A stretch of DNA of 20,088 nt from CAYSND01 sp964642235 (lineage in GTDB: Bacteria > Bacteroidota > Bacteroidia > Bacteroidales > UBA932), in contig CAZXOP010000027.1 in NCBI GenBank assembly GCA_964642235.1, positions 1-20,088 on the forward strand. Reading direction: 5' to 3'. The position numbers and the translations under genes were made by a program. The notes below the pieces were generated by a model. That model did not search any database, was not told where the DNA came from, and worked only from the letters and a program-made list of their open reading frames with translations. Position 1 is the first letter of the stretch, and each line of letters starts with the position of its first letter. Below are positions 13,725 to 20,088 of the stretch, in pieces.

Positions 13725-14776
13725 TAGTAATAAAATGGATTAGGATTTGTAATTATCAAAAATTTTAATGTCGGGATGATTTGTATTTGCCTTGCTTTAT
13801 GCCCCACATCACCGCCACTTTCACCTAAATTCGAAGGCCTTAACCTATCGCTATCGCCAAACCTTGATAAAGGTGTGTGAAAATCAACTTTTATATCAAT
13901 ATTGTTATACAAATCAGGTCTTGCGCGATATAAATCAAAACCACTTTTTGCCTCTTGCGCTGTGTTGTTTTTAAATTTTCCAATGTAAATATGGCTAATA
14001 TCATTGCTATTTTTATCAGATAAATAGTATCCGCCTAATTCTTTATCTATCAAATTTGAAAAATCTAAAAGAAAGTTTTCAACGCCTACGACACTTGCTT
14101 GTATTTCTCCGCCTACATCTATTATGTTGTTGTTGTCTTTAAAGTTCATCCCATCAGACAAAATACCTTTTTCGATATTATCAATACGTGTCTTTGAATC
14201 GCCTCTTTTGTTGGTTAGTAAAGTGTATTCCCCTGATTTCCTATCCTGTTTGAACTTACCTATCTGGTCAAAATTGTCGTCGGTTTTTTTGTGCAAAATC
14301 ATTTCGCCCGTTTTGTCATCATAACGATAAACATCTCTCCCATCCGGATCCACACACCTCACCGGATTATTAATACAATACACATACTGACTTATGCCGG
14401 GGTATTTTGATGAGAGGGGGTCTTGTGTCATCCATTGTCCAAGTGTTGGGTCATAGTGGCGGGCATGGAAGTCGTAAAGGTTAAGGTTCTCAGAGGAGGT
14501 AAACTCTTTGCCGCTGTATTTGTAGGGCTGTAACGAGCTTGCTGTTCCCTCTGCAAACTCACCTCCAAATGGATAATAATGCGTGGTCTGTTCTACTATG
14601 CCGTTTTGATTGATTACTACTCTATTATTCCCCTGATAGTCCCTAATGTAATAATGATATATAGGGGTGTTTCCACTATGATAAATAACCTTGGAGGGAA
14701 GAGAATAGCTAAATACCACAAAAAGTGATATTACAGCACAAAACCTCCTAAATAGAATAGTACCAAGAGACCTCAT
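13724..14776 (-). CDS. Short RHS protein with JAB-like toxin tip
   Basis: A 350-residue protein. The N-terminus has an RR..., then a hydrophobic stretch (about residues 9-25, FRRFCAVISLFVVFSYSLP) like a signal peptide or anchor. A divergent RHS core follows: YYIRDYQGNNRVVINQNG, HYYPFGGEF, YSGKEF, LYDFHARHYDPTLGQWMTQDPL and DPDGR near 145. The tip (about 150-350) ends in VDFHTPLSRFGDSDRLRPS...HK...IITNPNPFYY. This resembles the JAB-like toxin 1 peptidase family I know from Bacteroides RHS proteins, where HTH is expected. Here residue 302 is Pro (HTP), so metal binding may be impaired. A predicted promoter precedes it, and a lipoprotein gene overlaps its stop, so this cassette could be expressed alone. 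Family assignment is moderate. Confidence 0.75.
   Translation of the reverse strand: MRSLGTILFRRFCAVISLFVVFSYSLPSKVIYHSGNTPIYHYYIRDYQGNNRVVINQNGIVEQTTHYYPFGGEFAEGTASSLQPYKYSGKEFTSSENLNLYDFHARHYDPTLGQWMTQDPLSSKYPGISQYVYCINNPVRCVDPDGRDVYRYDDKTGEMILHKKTDDNFDQIGKFKQDRKSGEYTLLTNKRGDSKTRIDNIEKGILSDGMNFKDNNNIIDVGGEIQASVVGVENFLLDFSNLIDKELGGYYLSDKNSNDISHIYIGKFKNNTAQEAKSGFDLYRARPDLYNNIDIKVDFHTPLSRFGDSDRLRPSNLGESGGDVGHKARQIQIIPTLKFLIITNPNPFYY
14356..14434 (-). repeat. Short block of shared RHS core in the short RHS gene
   Basis: Almost 79 nt are identical to 16225-16303. They encode the joint MTQDPLSSKYPGISQYVYCINNPV, although the core upstream of it in this gene is clearly different from that in the other copies. 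The sharp change of identity at both ends looks like gene conversion or recombination at the tip junction. Confidence 0.8.
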
Positions 14777-14798
14777 ATCAGTTAGAATTAATTGTCCA

Positions 14799-14830
14799 CG
14801 AAAATAGGAAAATTAAATGGAAATCGAAAA
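14799..14830 (-). promoter_or_regulatory. Predicted promoter of the short RHS gene
   Basis: On the minus strand TTTT (complement of 14827-14830), a 20-nt spacer and TATTTTCG (complement of 14799-14806). The -7 box is the same variant as in the duplicated promoters at 9091 and 10766. The expected start near 14792 is about 17 nt upstream of the ATG at 14776. Confidence 0.35.
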
Positions 14831-14931
14831 TTAATTCAATGATAATTTTTATCTTTTTAGTATCTTGGCAGATTCAAACCTTTATAAATTCATAATTCTA
14901 TTTGCTTGTCCGAAAAACGGGGTATATTATA

Positions 14932-15024
14932 CTCTTTGAATAGGTCAGAGAACCCAAATAATCATACCCTGTGCCATTGGCATCATTTACGGAGAGTTTA
15001 GTCCCGTCTGAAAGATATGTGTAG
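14932..15024 (-). pseudogene. RHS core scrap between cassettes
   Basis: Ninety-three bases match 16611-16703 and would encode YTYLSDGTKLSVNDANG followed by TGYDYLGSLTYSK, bounded on both sides by unrelated sequence. It lies just beyond the stop of the lipoprotein gene at 15042. The remaining part of 14777-15041 is AT-rich, with only the short-RHS promoter recognisable. Confidence 0.75.
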
Positions 15025-15041
15025 TCTGCTTTCACGGCTAC

Positions 15042-15566
15042 CTAATCAGTGTTAGTATAATACAATTTTTTGAAGTCAGAATATTTCGTTTCCCAAATCT
15101 TTGAAAAATAATATTGTAATTGGTAAGGGAAAGTATTAATTGAATATTTATTGCGGAATAAGCAATTTATATCAAGACTACTAAACAAAGGTTCTTTATT
15201 TTTAATATAAATTTTAATCCACTCCCCATCAAGGCTACTTTCAAAACATTGAATGTCTTTAAAAAGAAAATTGTTAAAGTATTTATTAATACTATCGTTA
15301 TTTACATTGATGTTTTTTGATTCAATGGGGTTGTGCTTTTTAGTGTTATGGGGTTTAACCAAAAAACTGTATATATAATCGTCTTTATAATACCAAATTA
15401 AATTAAAATCATTGAAAGCAGCCGAGTATAAGTAGACAGTATCAGTTTCTTTATAAAAATTTACAATTAATCTATTTGTCCTTTTTTGTAAGCATAATTG
15501 AGGGCTACAACCCCAAAAAAGTGTAGATATGTATATAACTATAATTATAATGATTTTATTTTTCAT
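15042..15566 (-). CDS. Lipoprotein, candidate immunity for the long RHS protein
   Basis: A 174-residue protein starting with a lysine-flanked, Ile-rich signal and lipobox, MKNKIIIIIVIYISTLFWGC, cysteine at residue 20. The mature part is rich in Asn, Lys, Tyr and Phe (LYSAAFNDFNLIWYYKDDYIYSF; FESSLDGEWIKIYIKN), with no motif I recognise. Its ATG overlaps the upstream RHS stop in an ATGA, a strong sign of toxin and immunity coupling. It is markedly more AT-rich than the RHS core, as is common for horizontally exchanged tip genes. No terminator is visible; an RHS core scrap follows the stop. Confidence 0.7.
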   Translation of the reverse strand: MKNKIIIIIVIYISTLFWGCSPQLCLQKRTNRLIVNFYKETDTVYLYSAAFNDFNLIWYYKDDYIYSFLVKPHNTKKHNPIESKNINVNNDSINKYFNNFLFKDIQCFESSLDGEWIKIYIKNKEPLFSSLDINCLFRNKYSINTFPYQLQYYFSKIWETKYSDFKKLYYTNTD

Positions 15567-18121
15567 TTTATTTTCTCCTGCTTGCCCATTCGTATAAAAT
15601 CATCATAATTTATATTCATAATACTACCTTTTTCATTGAAAAAAGTAACCTTATTATTGTTTACATCAATGAGAAAAGAATTTCCACTAAAACCATATTT
15701 GCGTAATTCTCCTACCCACCAAGTGTCTCCAATAGAAGGTGTAGAACCGTTCGGATGAGTGTGCCAAAAAAAATGAATATCATTTACAGAACCTCCAATC
15801 TGATTGTTTTTACCCCCAATTTTAAAAGGTTTTACAGACCATCTTTGTTCTATACTACCATCTGGTAATATTTGTGTTTCCATAGTACTTCCAGCGTCCC
15901 AAATACGAGCAACTTTATCTCCTTTTAAGGAATGACCACCGTTCTCAACTCTTGTTTCTGGCGAAGTGCCGCTATTAATTGTAGCTGTGGCTGTTTGTTG
16001 AACATCCTGTTGTATTTGCCCTGTTGGAATGTACATAACATTTTCATTTTCAGCCAAGGAACCGGTATAAAACTCTCCAGCCTTAGTAGCATTTTTTACA
16101 TCCCTTGCCACAGAGCCACGAACAAGATAAGAACCAGTGCTATTTTGTCCATCATCGCCAATCTGTCTTATTTTACCCCAAAAGTTTTTAGCATAAATTG
16201 GGTCCATCCCATCCAGATCAATGAACCTCACCGGATTATTAATACAATACACATACTGACTTATGCCGGGGTATTTTGATGAGAGGGGGTCTTGTGTCAT
16301 CCAGCGGCAGAGAGTGCGGTCGTAGAGTCTTGCGCCGAAGTCAAGCAGGGCAAGAGTTCCTGTGGTCTGTTCTTCTTTTCCTGAAAAGGTGTAACGGTTA
16401 GGAATGGTTATGGGGTAACTGTTCCCAGAGTTATGTAATGTCCCATAAGGGTAGTAATCACTACGCCATAGAACATTTTGGGAGTTATCGAGTATTACTC
16501 TTGTGCTGCCGAGATGGTCTGCGATATAGTAATACGGAGTGGTAGAGTTACCTGACTTTACTATCCTTCCTCTTGAGAAATCAGTACTCTCAAGAGTTCT
16601 GAGATTACCGCTCTTTGAATAGGTCAGAGAACCCAAATAATCATACCCTGTGCCATTGGCATCGGTTACGGAGAGTTTAGTCCCGTCTGAAAGATATGTG
16701 TAGGAGGCTCTCATCACTCCGCTAGATGTTATATTATCTGCTAAGTTAAGAATATTGTATTCAAAATGCAAGTTTTTTCTTCCGTCAAAAGAGAGATTCC
16801 CATTTAAGTCATAGCTATATGTGCTTGAAAGGCTTCCGGTGCTATTATACAGAGTGGATAAAATATTACCATTGTAACTATAAGTAAAGTTGTCTGTGGG
16901 GGAGGAATTAGAAGTACCGTACCGTTTTAATGCAGTAATATTCCCATTCTTGTCATAAGAAATATCTCTCTCTGTAAAACTATTATAAGCAGTTCCTATA
17001 TGATTATATCTTGTGGAAGACAATAAACGGGAAGAGGCATCATATAGGAAACTATATCTATTGGTGGTATTAGTTCCCTGCATCCAACCCCATTCAGAAA
17101 CATTCCCAGAATAGGAGGCTGTGGATTGTGAAAGAGAGGGGTTATAGTAATATAGGGTTTGAGTATAGATATTGTTATTAGTAGCACTTTTAGTTATATT
17201 GCTCTGCTGCCATCCTTGTACATTATATGTCATAGTCTCTGACGCTCCATTTCCAAAACTCCTTTTGCTGAGCTTCCCAATCTCATTGTATTCATATAAT
17301 ACCGTACTTGACGCTCCTCCTAAAAGGTTTGAATTTTCTGATACCACCCTTCCATGCTCATCATACGCATAAAGCGAATTCTTAACCTCAGAAACTCCAC
17401 CCGGTGATTTCTGGTGGGATTCATTAACCTGAAGGATATTACCGGTAAAATCGTATTTAACACTTGTCCGACTTATTCCTCCGAGATGATTCCTCTCCAC
17501 CTTTTGCACCACTCTGCCCAAATAATCATAATAGTACGCTCTCTCTACAAAGGTACCCCCTCCTCCGAGAATGGCAAGTTTCTCGTAAAGTTTAAGATTG
17601 GAGACACGACTGTCAATATCACTCTGTGAAACCACACCGGATATAGGGAGAAAAGAGAGGTCGGAAGGGATACTGAACTCTGATGTAACACCTCCACTAT
17701 AAGATGTTAGATATGGATAATCTCCATATCTTGCAGAAAAGAGATGTTCTTCAAGTGAGAAAGAGCTACCGGAGAGGGGTTTACGATAGTCACTCTGCCC
17801 ACCTATATAAGGGTAAGTATTATTAAACGAATTATTATAGTATATACTCTGAATCTCTGCCTGCGAGAGAGAAGATGCTACAATACTCTCTTCCACTATT
17901 CTGTTTATATTGTCATAGACATAATAATGCCATTTGTTTCCCGACGATAAAAGACCGTCTTGATATAAGACCATCCTACCTCCTCGGTCATATATAAACT
18001 TCTCCACGCCACGATTAGAGAGTCTTCGCCAAGATAACCTGTCGAGCACTCCATAAATGTAGATATGAGAATGATTTAATGCAAGAGAGGATGAGATAGA
18101 GTAATTCGTGCCAATAACCAA
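15563..18121 (-). CDS. Long RHS protein, 5'-truncated, with JAB/JAMM-like toxin tip
   Basis: From TTG 18121 the frame encodes 852 residues, but it is open without any ATG to a stop at 18281, and RHS-like sequence (LSEYACTYFLYDDHQRLVWV) continues to 18230. The gene has therefore lost its 5' end where a mobile-element remnant begins. YD-type repeats follow (FIYDRGGRMV, YYYDYLGRVVQKV, YAYDEHGRVV, SYDKNGNITAL, SYDLNGNLSFDGR). The standard core follows, ending NNPVRFIDLDG near 640. The tip of about 210 residues holds FFWHTHPNGSTPSIGD, a JAB/JAMM zinc-peptidase-like motif (His787, His789, Ser796, Asp799), with spacing one residue shorter than the textbook form. An overlapping lipoprotein gene follows. 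Without a start or secretion signal it is probably a silent or displaced allele. Confidence 0.8.
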   Translation of the reverse strand: MVIGTNYSISSSLALNHSHIYIYGVLDRLSWRRLSNRGVEKFIYDRGGRMVLYQDGLLSSGNKWHYYVYDNINRIVEESIVASSLSQAEIQSIYYNNSFNNTYPYIGGQSDYRKPLSGSSFSLEEHLFSARYGDYPYLTSYSGGVTSEFSIPSDLSFLPISGVVSQSDIDSRVSNLKLYEKLAILGGGGTFVERAYYYDYLGRVVQKVERNHLGGISRTSVKYDFTGNILQVNESHQKSPGGVSEVKNSLYAYDEHGRVVSENSNLLGGASSTVLYEYNEIGKLSKRSFGNGASETMTYNVQGWQQSNITKSATNNNIYTQTLYYYNPSLSQSTASYSGNVSEWGWMQGTNTTNRYSFLYDASSRLLSSTRYNHIGTAYNSFTERDISYDKNGNITALKRYGTSNSSPTDNFTYSYNGNILSTLYNSTGSLSSTYSYDLNGNLSFDGRKNLHFEYNILNLADNITSSGVMRASYTYLSDGTKLSVTDANGTGYDYLGSLTYSKSGNLRTLESTDFSRGRIVKSGNSTTPYYYIADHLGSTRVILDNSQNVLWRSDYYPYGTLHNSGNSYPITIPNRYTFSGKEEQTTGTLALLDFGARLYDRTLCRWMTQDPLSSKYPGISQYVYCINNPVRFIDLDGMDPIYAKNFWGKIRQIGDDGQNSTGSYLVRGSVARDVKNATKAGEFYTGSLAENENVMYIPTGQIQQDVQQTATATINSGTSPETRVENGGHSLKGDKVARIWDAGSTMETQILPDGSIEQRWSVKPFKIGGKNNQIGGSVNDIHFFWHTHPNGSTPSIGDTWWVGELRKYGFSGNSFLIDVNNNKVTFFNEKGSIMNINYDDFIRMGKQEKIK
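16228..16777 (-). repeat. RHS core repeat, reference copy in the long RHS gene
   Basis: The 550-bp core shared with 12558-13107, partly with 19721-20088 (offset 3423), 11359-11487 and 14932-15024. Here it is continuous with the upstream YD-repeat region, so this copy shows what lies on the 5' side of the exchange segment in an intact protein. Confidence 0.9.
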
Positions 18122-18230
18122 AGAATCATAACCCTTAGGGGTAATAACCCAAACTAAACGCTGATGATCATCATATAGAAAGTATGTGCAGGCATACTCT
18201 GATAATGAGAGTTTTTTCTTTTGGAGGTAG

Positions 18231-18565
18231 TGTAAATTAAACTGTGTCAGGTAATATTTATCCGCTAAGTTATAAATAAATTATTAGAACTAATATTTAA
18301 TGTAATATTTTAAACCTATTTAACCCATCACACTGAATCCTCGTTTGTTAAGGATTGATTTCGTTAAACGACCATATTTATTCCCCTCGTGAATGGAATA
18401 AGCTAGCGGATAACCTCCTCTCCCCCTCTACACCACCAAATGGAGCGATATTATCCAAGTGAAGTGTTAGTTGCAAAAAGTTGTAAAATCATGCTTTACA
18501 GAAAGATAATCATACCAAGTAGTGTAAATTAAGTAATAATTTTATTTGACACACTTTAGATTACA
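18231..18565. mobile_element. IS256-like or MITE-like remnant with imperfect terminal inverted repeats
   Basis: The left end TGTAAATTAAACTGTGTCA (18231-18249, similarity to 18254) is matched by the complement of 18542-18565, which reads TGTAATCTAAAGTGTGTCA. The two agree at 19 of 24 positions, including TGTGTCA. IS256-family ends often look like GTGTAAAT...TGTGTCA, which is the reason for the suggested family. No transposase frame fits in the roughly 335 bp, so it is a relic or a MITE. A second GTAGTGTAAATTAA motif at 18519-18533 sits just inside the right end. No clear target-site duplication was identified. The left end coincides with the point where the long RHS frame loses its homology. 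Confidence 0.5.
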
Positions 18566-18589
18566 TTCTCTGTTTTTGGGAAAACATTT

Positions 18590-18617
18590 TTAAGGCAGTA
18601 TCCAATTGGATACTGCC
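18590..18617 (-). terminator. Rho-independent terminator after the right-hand immunity candidate
   Basis: A perfect 24-nt inverted repeat (18594-18617), arms GGCAGTATCC and GGATACTGCC around AATT. On the minus strand it is followed by TTAAAAATGTTTT. It lies 24 nt after the stop of the small acidic gene at 18642. Confidence 0.75.
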
Positions 18618-18641
18618 ACCCAGCTACTCGCTAGGTATTGT

Positions 18642-18938
18642 TTAGAATTTACCTATACTTTCATTTCGTATAGCTTTTAAAATTTCAGCCACTGTAATAA
18701 GGTCATTTGACAGCAAAGGCTCTTTTTTATCTTTTAATCGTTCTAAATTTTCTATATCAAAACTAATCTGCTCTAATGAAAAATCTCTAGGTTCTTCATC
18801 GGGATTATATTTTTCATTTTCATCTAAAGACCAGTAATAATCCTTACTAAAACTAATTTTATTACCATACTCCTTCTCGAGTTTTTTAATAATTAAATTA
18901 AATAACTCCTTTAAATCATTTATTTTTATTGTGTCCAT
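18642..18938 (-). CDS. Small acidic protein, candidate immunity for the right-hand RHS tip
   Basis: From ATG 18938 this encodes 98 residues; a GTG at 18947 overlapping the RHS stop (GTGA) would add three. The protein is acidic and mostly helical (INDLKELFNLIIKKLEKEYG), with the motif DYYWSLDENEKYNPDEEPRDFSLEQIS and a LITVAEILKAIR end. I recall small proteins with a DYYW...E.Y....P pattern next to polymorphic toxins, so cytoplasmic immunity is likely, but I cannot give a family number. The start is 5 nt after the stop of the RHS tip, and a terminator follows the gene. Confidence 0.7.
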   Translation of the reverse strand: MDTIKINDLKELFNLIIKKLEKEYGNKISFSKDYYWSLDENEKYNPDEEPRDFSLEQISFDIENLERLKDKKEPLLSNDLITVAEILKAIRNESIGKF

Positions 18939-18943
18939 ATGTA

Positions 18944-20088
18944 TCACTCTTTTTCTAATACTTTCTTCTCGAAAGATTTTATTGCCTGTATGTCCTTTTT
19001 AAAAGTATTTATTTGCTTTTGCAAACTCTTTACCCTTGAATCAATAATTTTCTGTCTTTGTTCTGCTGTTTTTCCTTTTAAAAACCCTTTATTATCAAAA
19101 GCATCTGGATTTGCTATATAATCTTTTAGTTTTTTCTCGTGTGATTTCACTTGATTTTCTAGACCTCCTATTGCATCTCTATCTGATTTAGAAAGTAAAT
19201 CTAATTCTGTAAATTTCTTTATTTGGTCTGCATCAAACCCCATTCTTTTCAAACCATTTGCTACATTTTTAGAACCATATTTAGACATTAACTCTCCTAA
19301 ACCACCACCTGCAAGGTCACCAATGAATCCAACCGCAAAATCTTCCACAGCTTGTTCTGTACTATAGCCATCCATATCATTAAGATAATTTACAGTTACA
19401 TCACCAACTGCCGAAAGCGAAGCCCTACCTAATCTACCACCTGGAGTTTTCCAAGGAATCAAACCTTCAAAACCACTTCGTGCAATTTGCCAACCATTTA
19501 CATCCCCAGCTGACTTACTCCAATTACCTGCTGTTGCAGGATTAAAATAATAGTTCATAGCTGTTTGCATAAACCAATCAGCTGATGCATTAGCACCTGC
19601 TTTTATTAATAAAGGTAAGATTGGTATTTGACCGTCTTCATCAATAAATCTTACAGGATTATTAAAGCAGTAACTGTATGGTGACCAGCTTGGCATATGA
19701 TCCGCCAACGGGTCAACAGTCATCCAGCGGCAGAGAGTGCGGTCGTAGTCTCTTGCGCCGAAGTCAAGCAGGTCAAGAGTTCCTGTGGTCTGTTCTTCTT
19801 TTCCTGAAAAAGTGTAACGGTTAGGAATGGTTATGGGGTAACTATTCCCAGAGTTATGTAATGTCCCATAAGGGTAGTAATCACTACGCCATAGAACATT
19901 TTGGGAGTTATCGAGTATTACTCTTGTGCTGCCGAGATGGTCTGCGATATAGTAATACGGAGTGGTAGAGTTACCTGACTTTACTATCCTTCCTCTTGAG
20001 AAATCAGTACTCTCAAGAGTTCTGAGATTACCGCTCTTTGAATAGGTCAGAGAACCCAAATAATCATACCCTGTGCCATTGGCATCAT
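18944..20088 (-). CDS. RHS protein, C-terminal part (cut by right window edge) with helical tip
   Basis: The frame is open to the window end, so the 5' part lies outside; the TTG at 20059 is only an internal codon. The visible start DANGTGYDYLGSLTYSK is the common core. The core runs through YYIADHLGSTRVILD, NRYTFSGKEEQTTGTL and DFGARDYD, then switches to a different joint, MTVDPLADHMPSWSPYSYCFNNPVRF, with IDEDG in place of DPDG. The tip of about 250 residues begins with a Gly/Ala-rich part (AVGFIGDLAGGGLGELMSKYG) and ends in a long charged helical region (HEKKLKDYIANPDAFDNKGFLKG... then RVKSLQKQINTFKKDIQAI). I have seen similar KLxxYxxNPxxxDNKG endings in other polymorphic toxins but cannot name an activity. 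A small acidic gene follows. Confidence 0.75.
   Translation of the reverse strand, partial: DANGTGYDYLGSLTYSKSGNLRTLESTDFSRGRIVKSGNSTTPYYYIADHLGSTRVILDNSQNVLWRSDYYPYGTLHNSGNSYPITIPNRYTFSGKEEQTTGTLDLLDFGARDYDRTLCRWMTVDPLADHMPSWSPYSYCFNNPVRFIDEDGQIPILPLLIKAGANASADWFMQTAMNYYFNPATAGNWSKSAGDVNGWQIARSGFEGLIPWKTPGGRLGRASLSAVGDVTVNYLNDMDGYSTEQAVEDFAVGFIGDLAGGGLGELMSKYGSKNVANGLKRMGFDADQIKKFTELDLLSKSDRDAIGGLENQVKSHEKKLKDYIANPDAFDNKGFLKGKTAEQRQKIIDSRVKSLQKQINTFKKDIQAIKSFEKKVLEKE
19721..20088 (-). repeat. RHS core repeat, copy at right window edge (partial)
   Basis: Bases 19721-20088 match 16298-16665 at a constant offset of 3423, with few substitutions and no gaps up to the last two bases. Identity stops at 19721, inside the codons for the CRWMT segment, earlier than in the other copies. 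Confidence 0.85.

Noticed and set aside
1..20088. tRNA, rRNA, CRISPR array or replication origin
   Set aside because: No cloverleaf, regularly spaced short repeats, rRNA-like stretch or clustered DnaA boxes were seen; all repeats found are RHS cores, promoter copies or flanking repeats.

Overview
The window looks like a chromosomal segment from a Bacteroidota member, probably order Bacteroidales. Four things suggest this: AT-rich intergenic DNA, start codons without Shine-Dalgarno sequences, promoter-like pairs of TTTG and TAnnTTTG type, and the gene families present (CarboxypepD_reg-like surface protein, Bacteroidales-style RHS proteins, SatP/YaaH transporter). The species cannot be named from sequence alone.

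Bases 1-8650 are housekeeping DNA. On the minus strand, ssb, purA and the 5' end of dxs are closely packed. On the plus strand, two tandem paralogous MFS carriers (MFSD1/OFA-like) follow a good Bacteroidota-type promoter. They converge through a bidirectional terminator on a tight minus-strand cluster, lysS-trmH-aroE-satP, in which trmH abuts lysS and overlaps aroE.

Bases 8655-11325 form an accessory island flanked by 74-bp direct repeats with 3 mismatches; one copy lies just upstream of lysS. Inside are a winged-helix fragment, a secreted CarboxypepD_reg-like protein, a degraded DUF2442-HTH gene, an unlisted 53-codon double-glycine-leader peptide gene and a 60-aa two-helix membrane protein. 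A second direct repeat of about 130 bp carries the same predicted promoter in front of both the secreted protein and the peptide, so the two may be co-regulated. This peptide/membrane-protein pair is the best candidate for a little-described system here.

Bases 11359-20088 (minus strand) form an RHS polymorphic-toxin array. Nearly identical RHS core segments are joined to four different C-terminal tips, each followed by a different small gene that overlaps or nearly touches it and is a candidate immunity gene. Reading leftward from the right edge: a helical tip with a small acidic protein; a 5'-truncated long RHS with a JAB/JAMM-like tip and a lipoprotein; a short RHS with its own signal-like N-terminus and promoter, a second JAB-like tip and a lipoprotein; then an orphan core+tip cassette with a membrane protein. 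Rho-independent terminators close three of the cassettes. An IS256-like or MITE-like remnant of about 335 bp with imperfect terminal inverted repeats sits exactly where the long RHS gene loses its 5' end. Two short core scraps (11359-11487 and 14932-15024) mark further recombination. The layout fits a locus that exchanges toxin tips by homologous recombination through the shared core.
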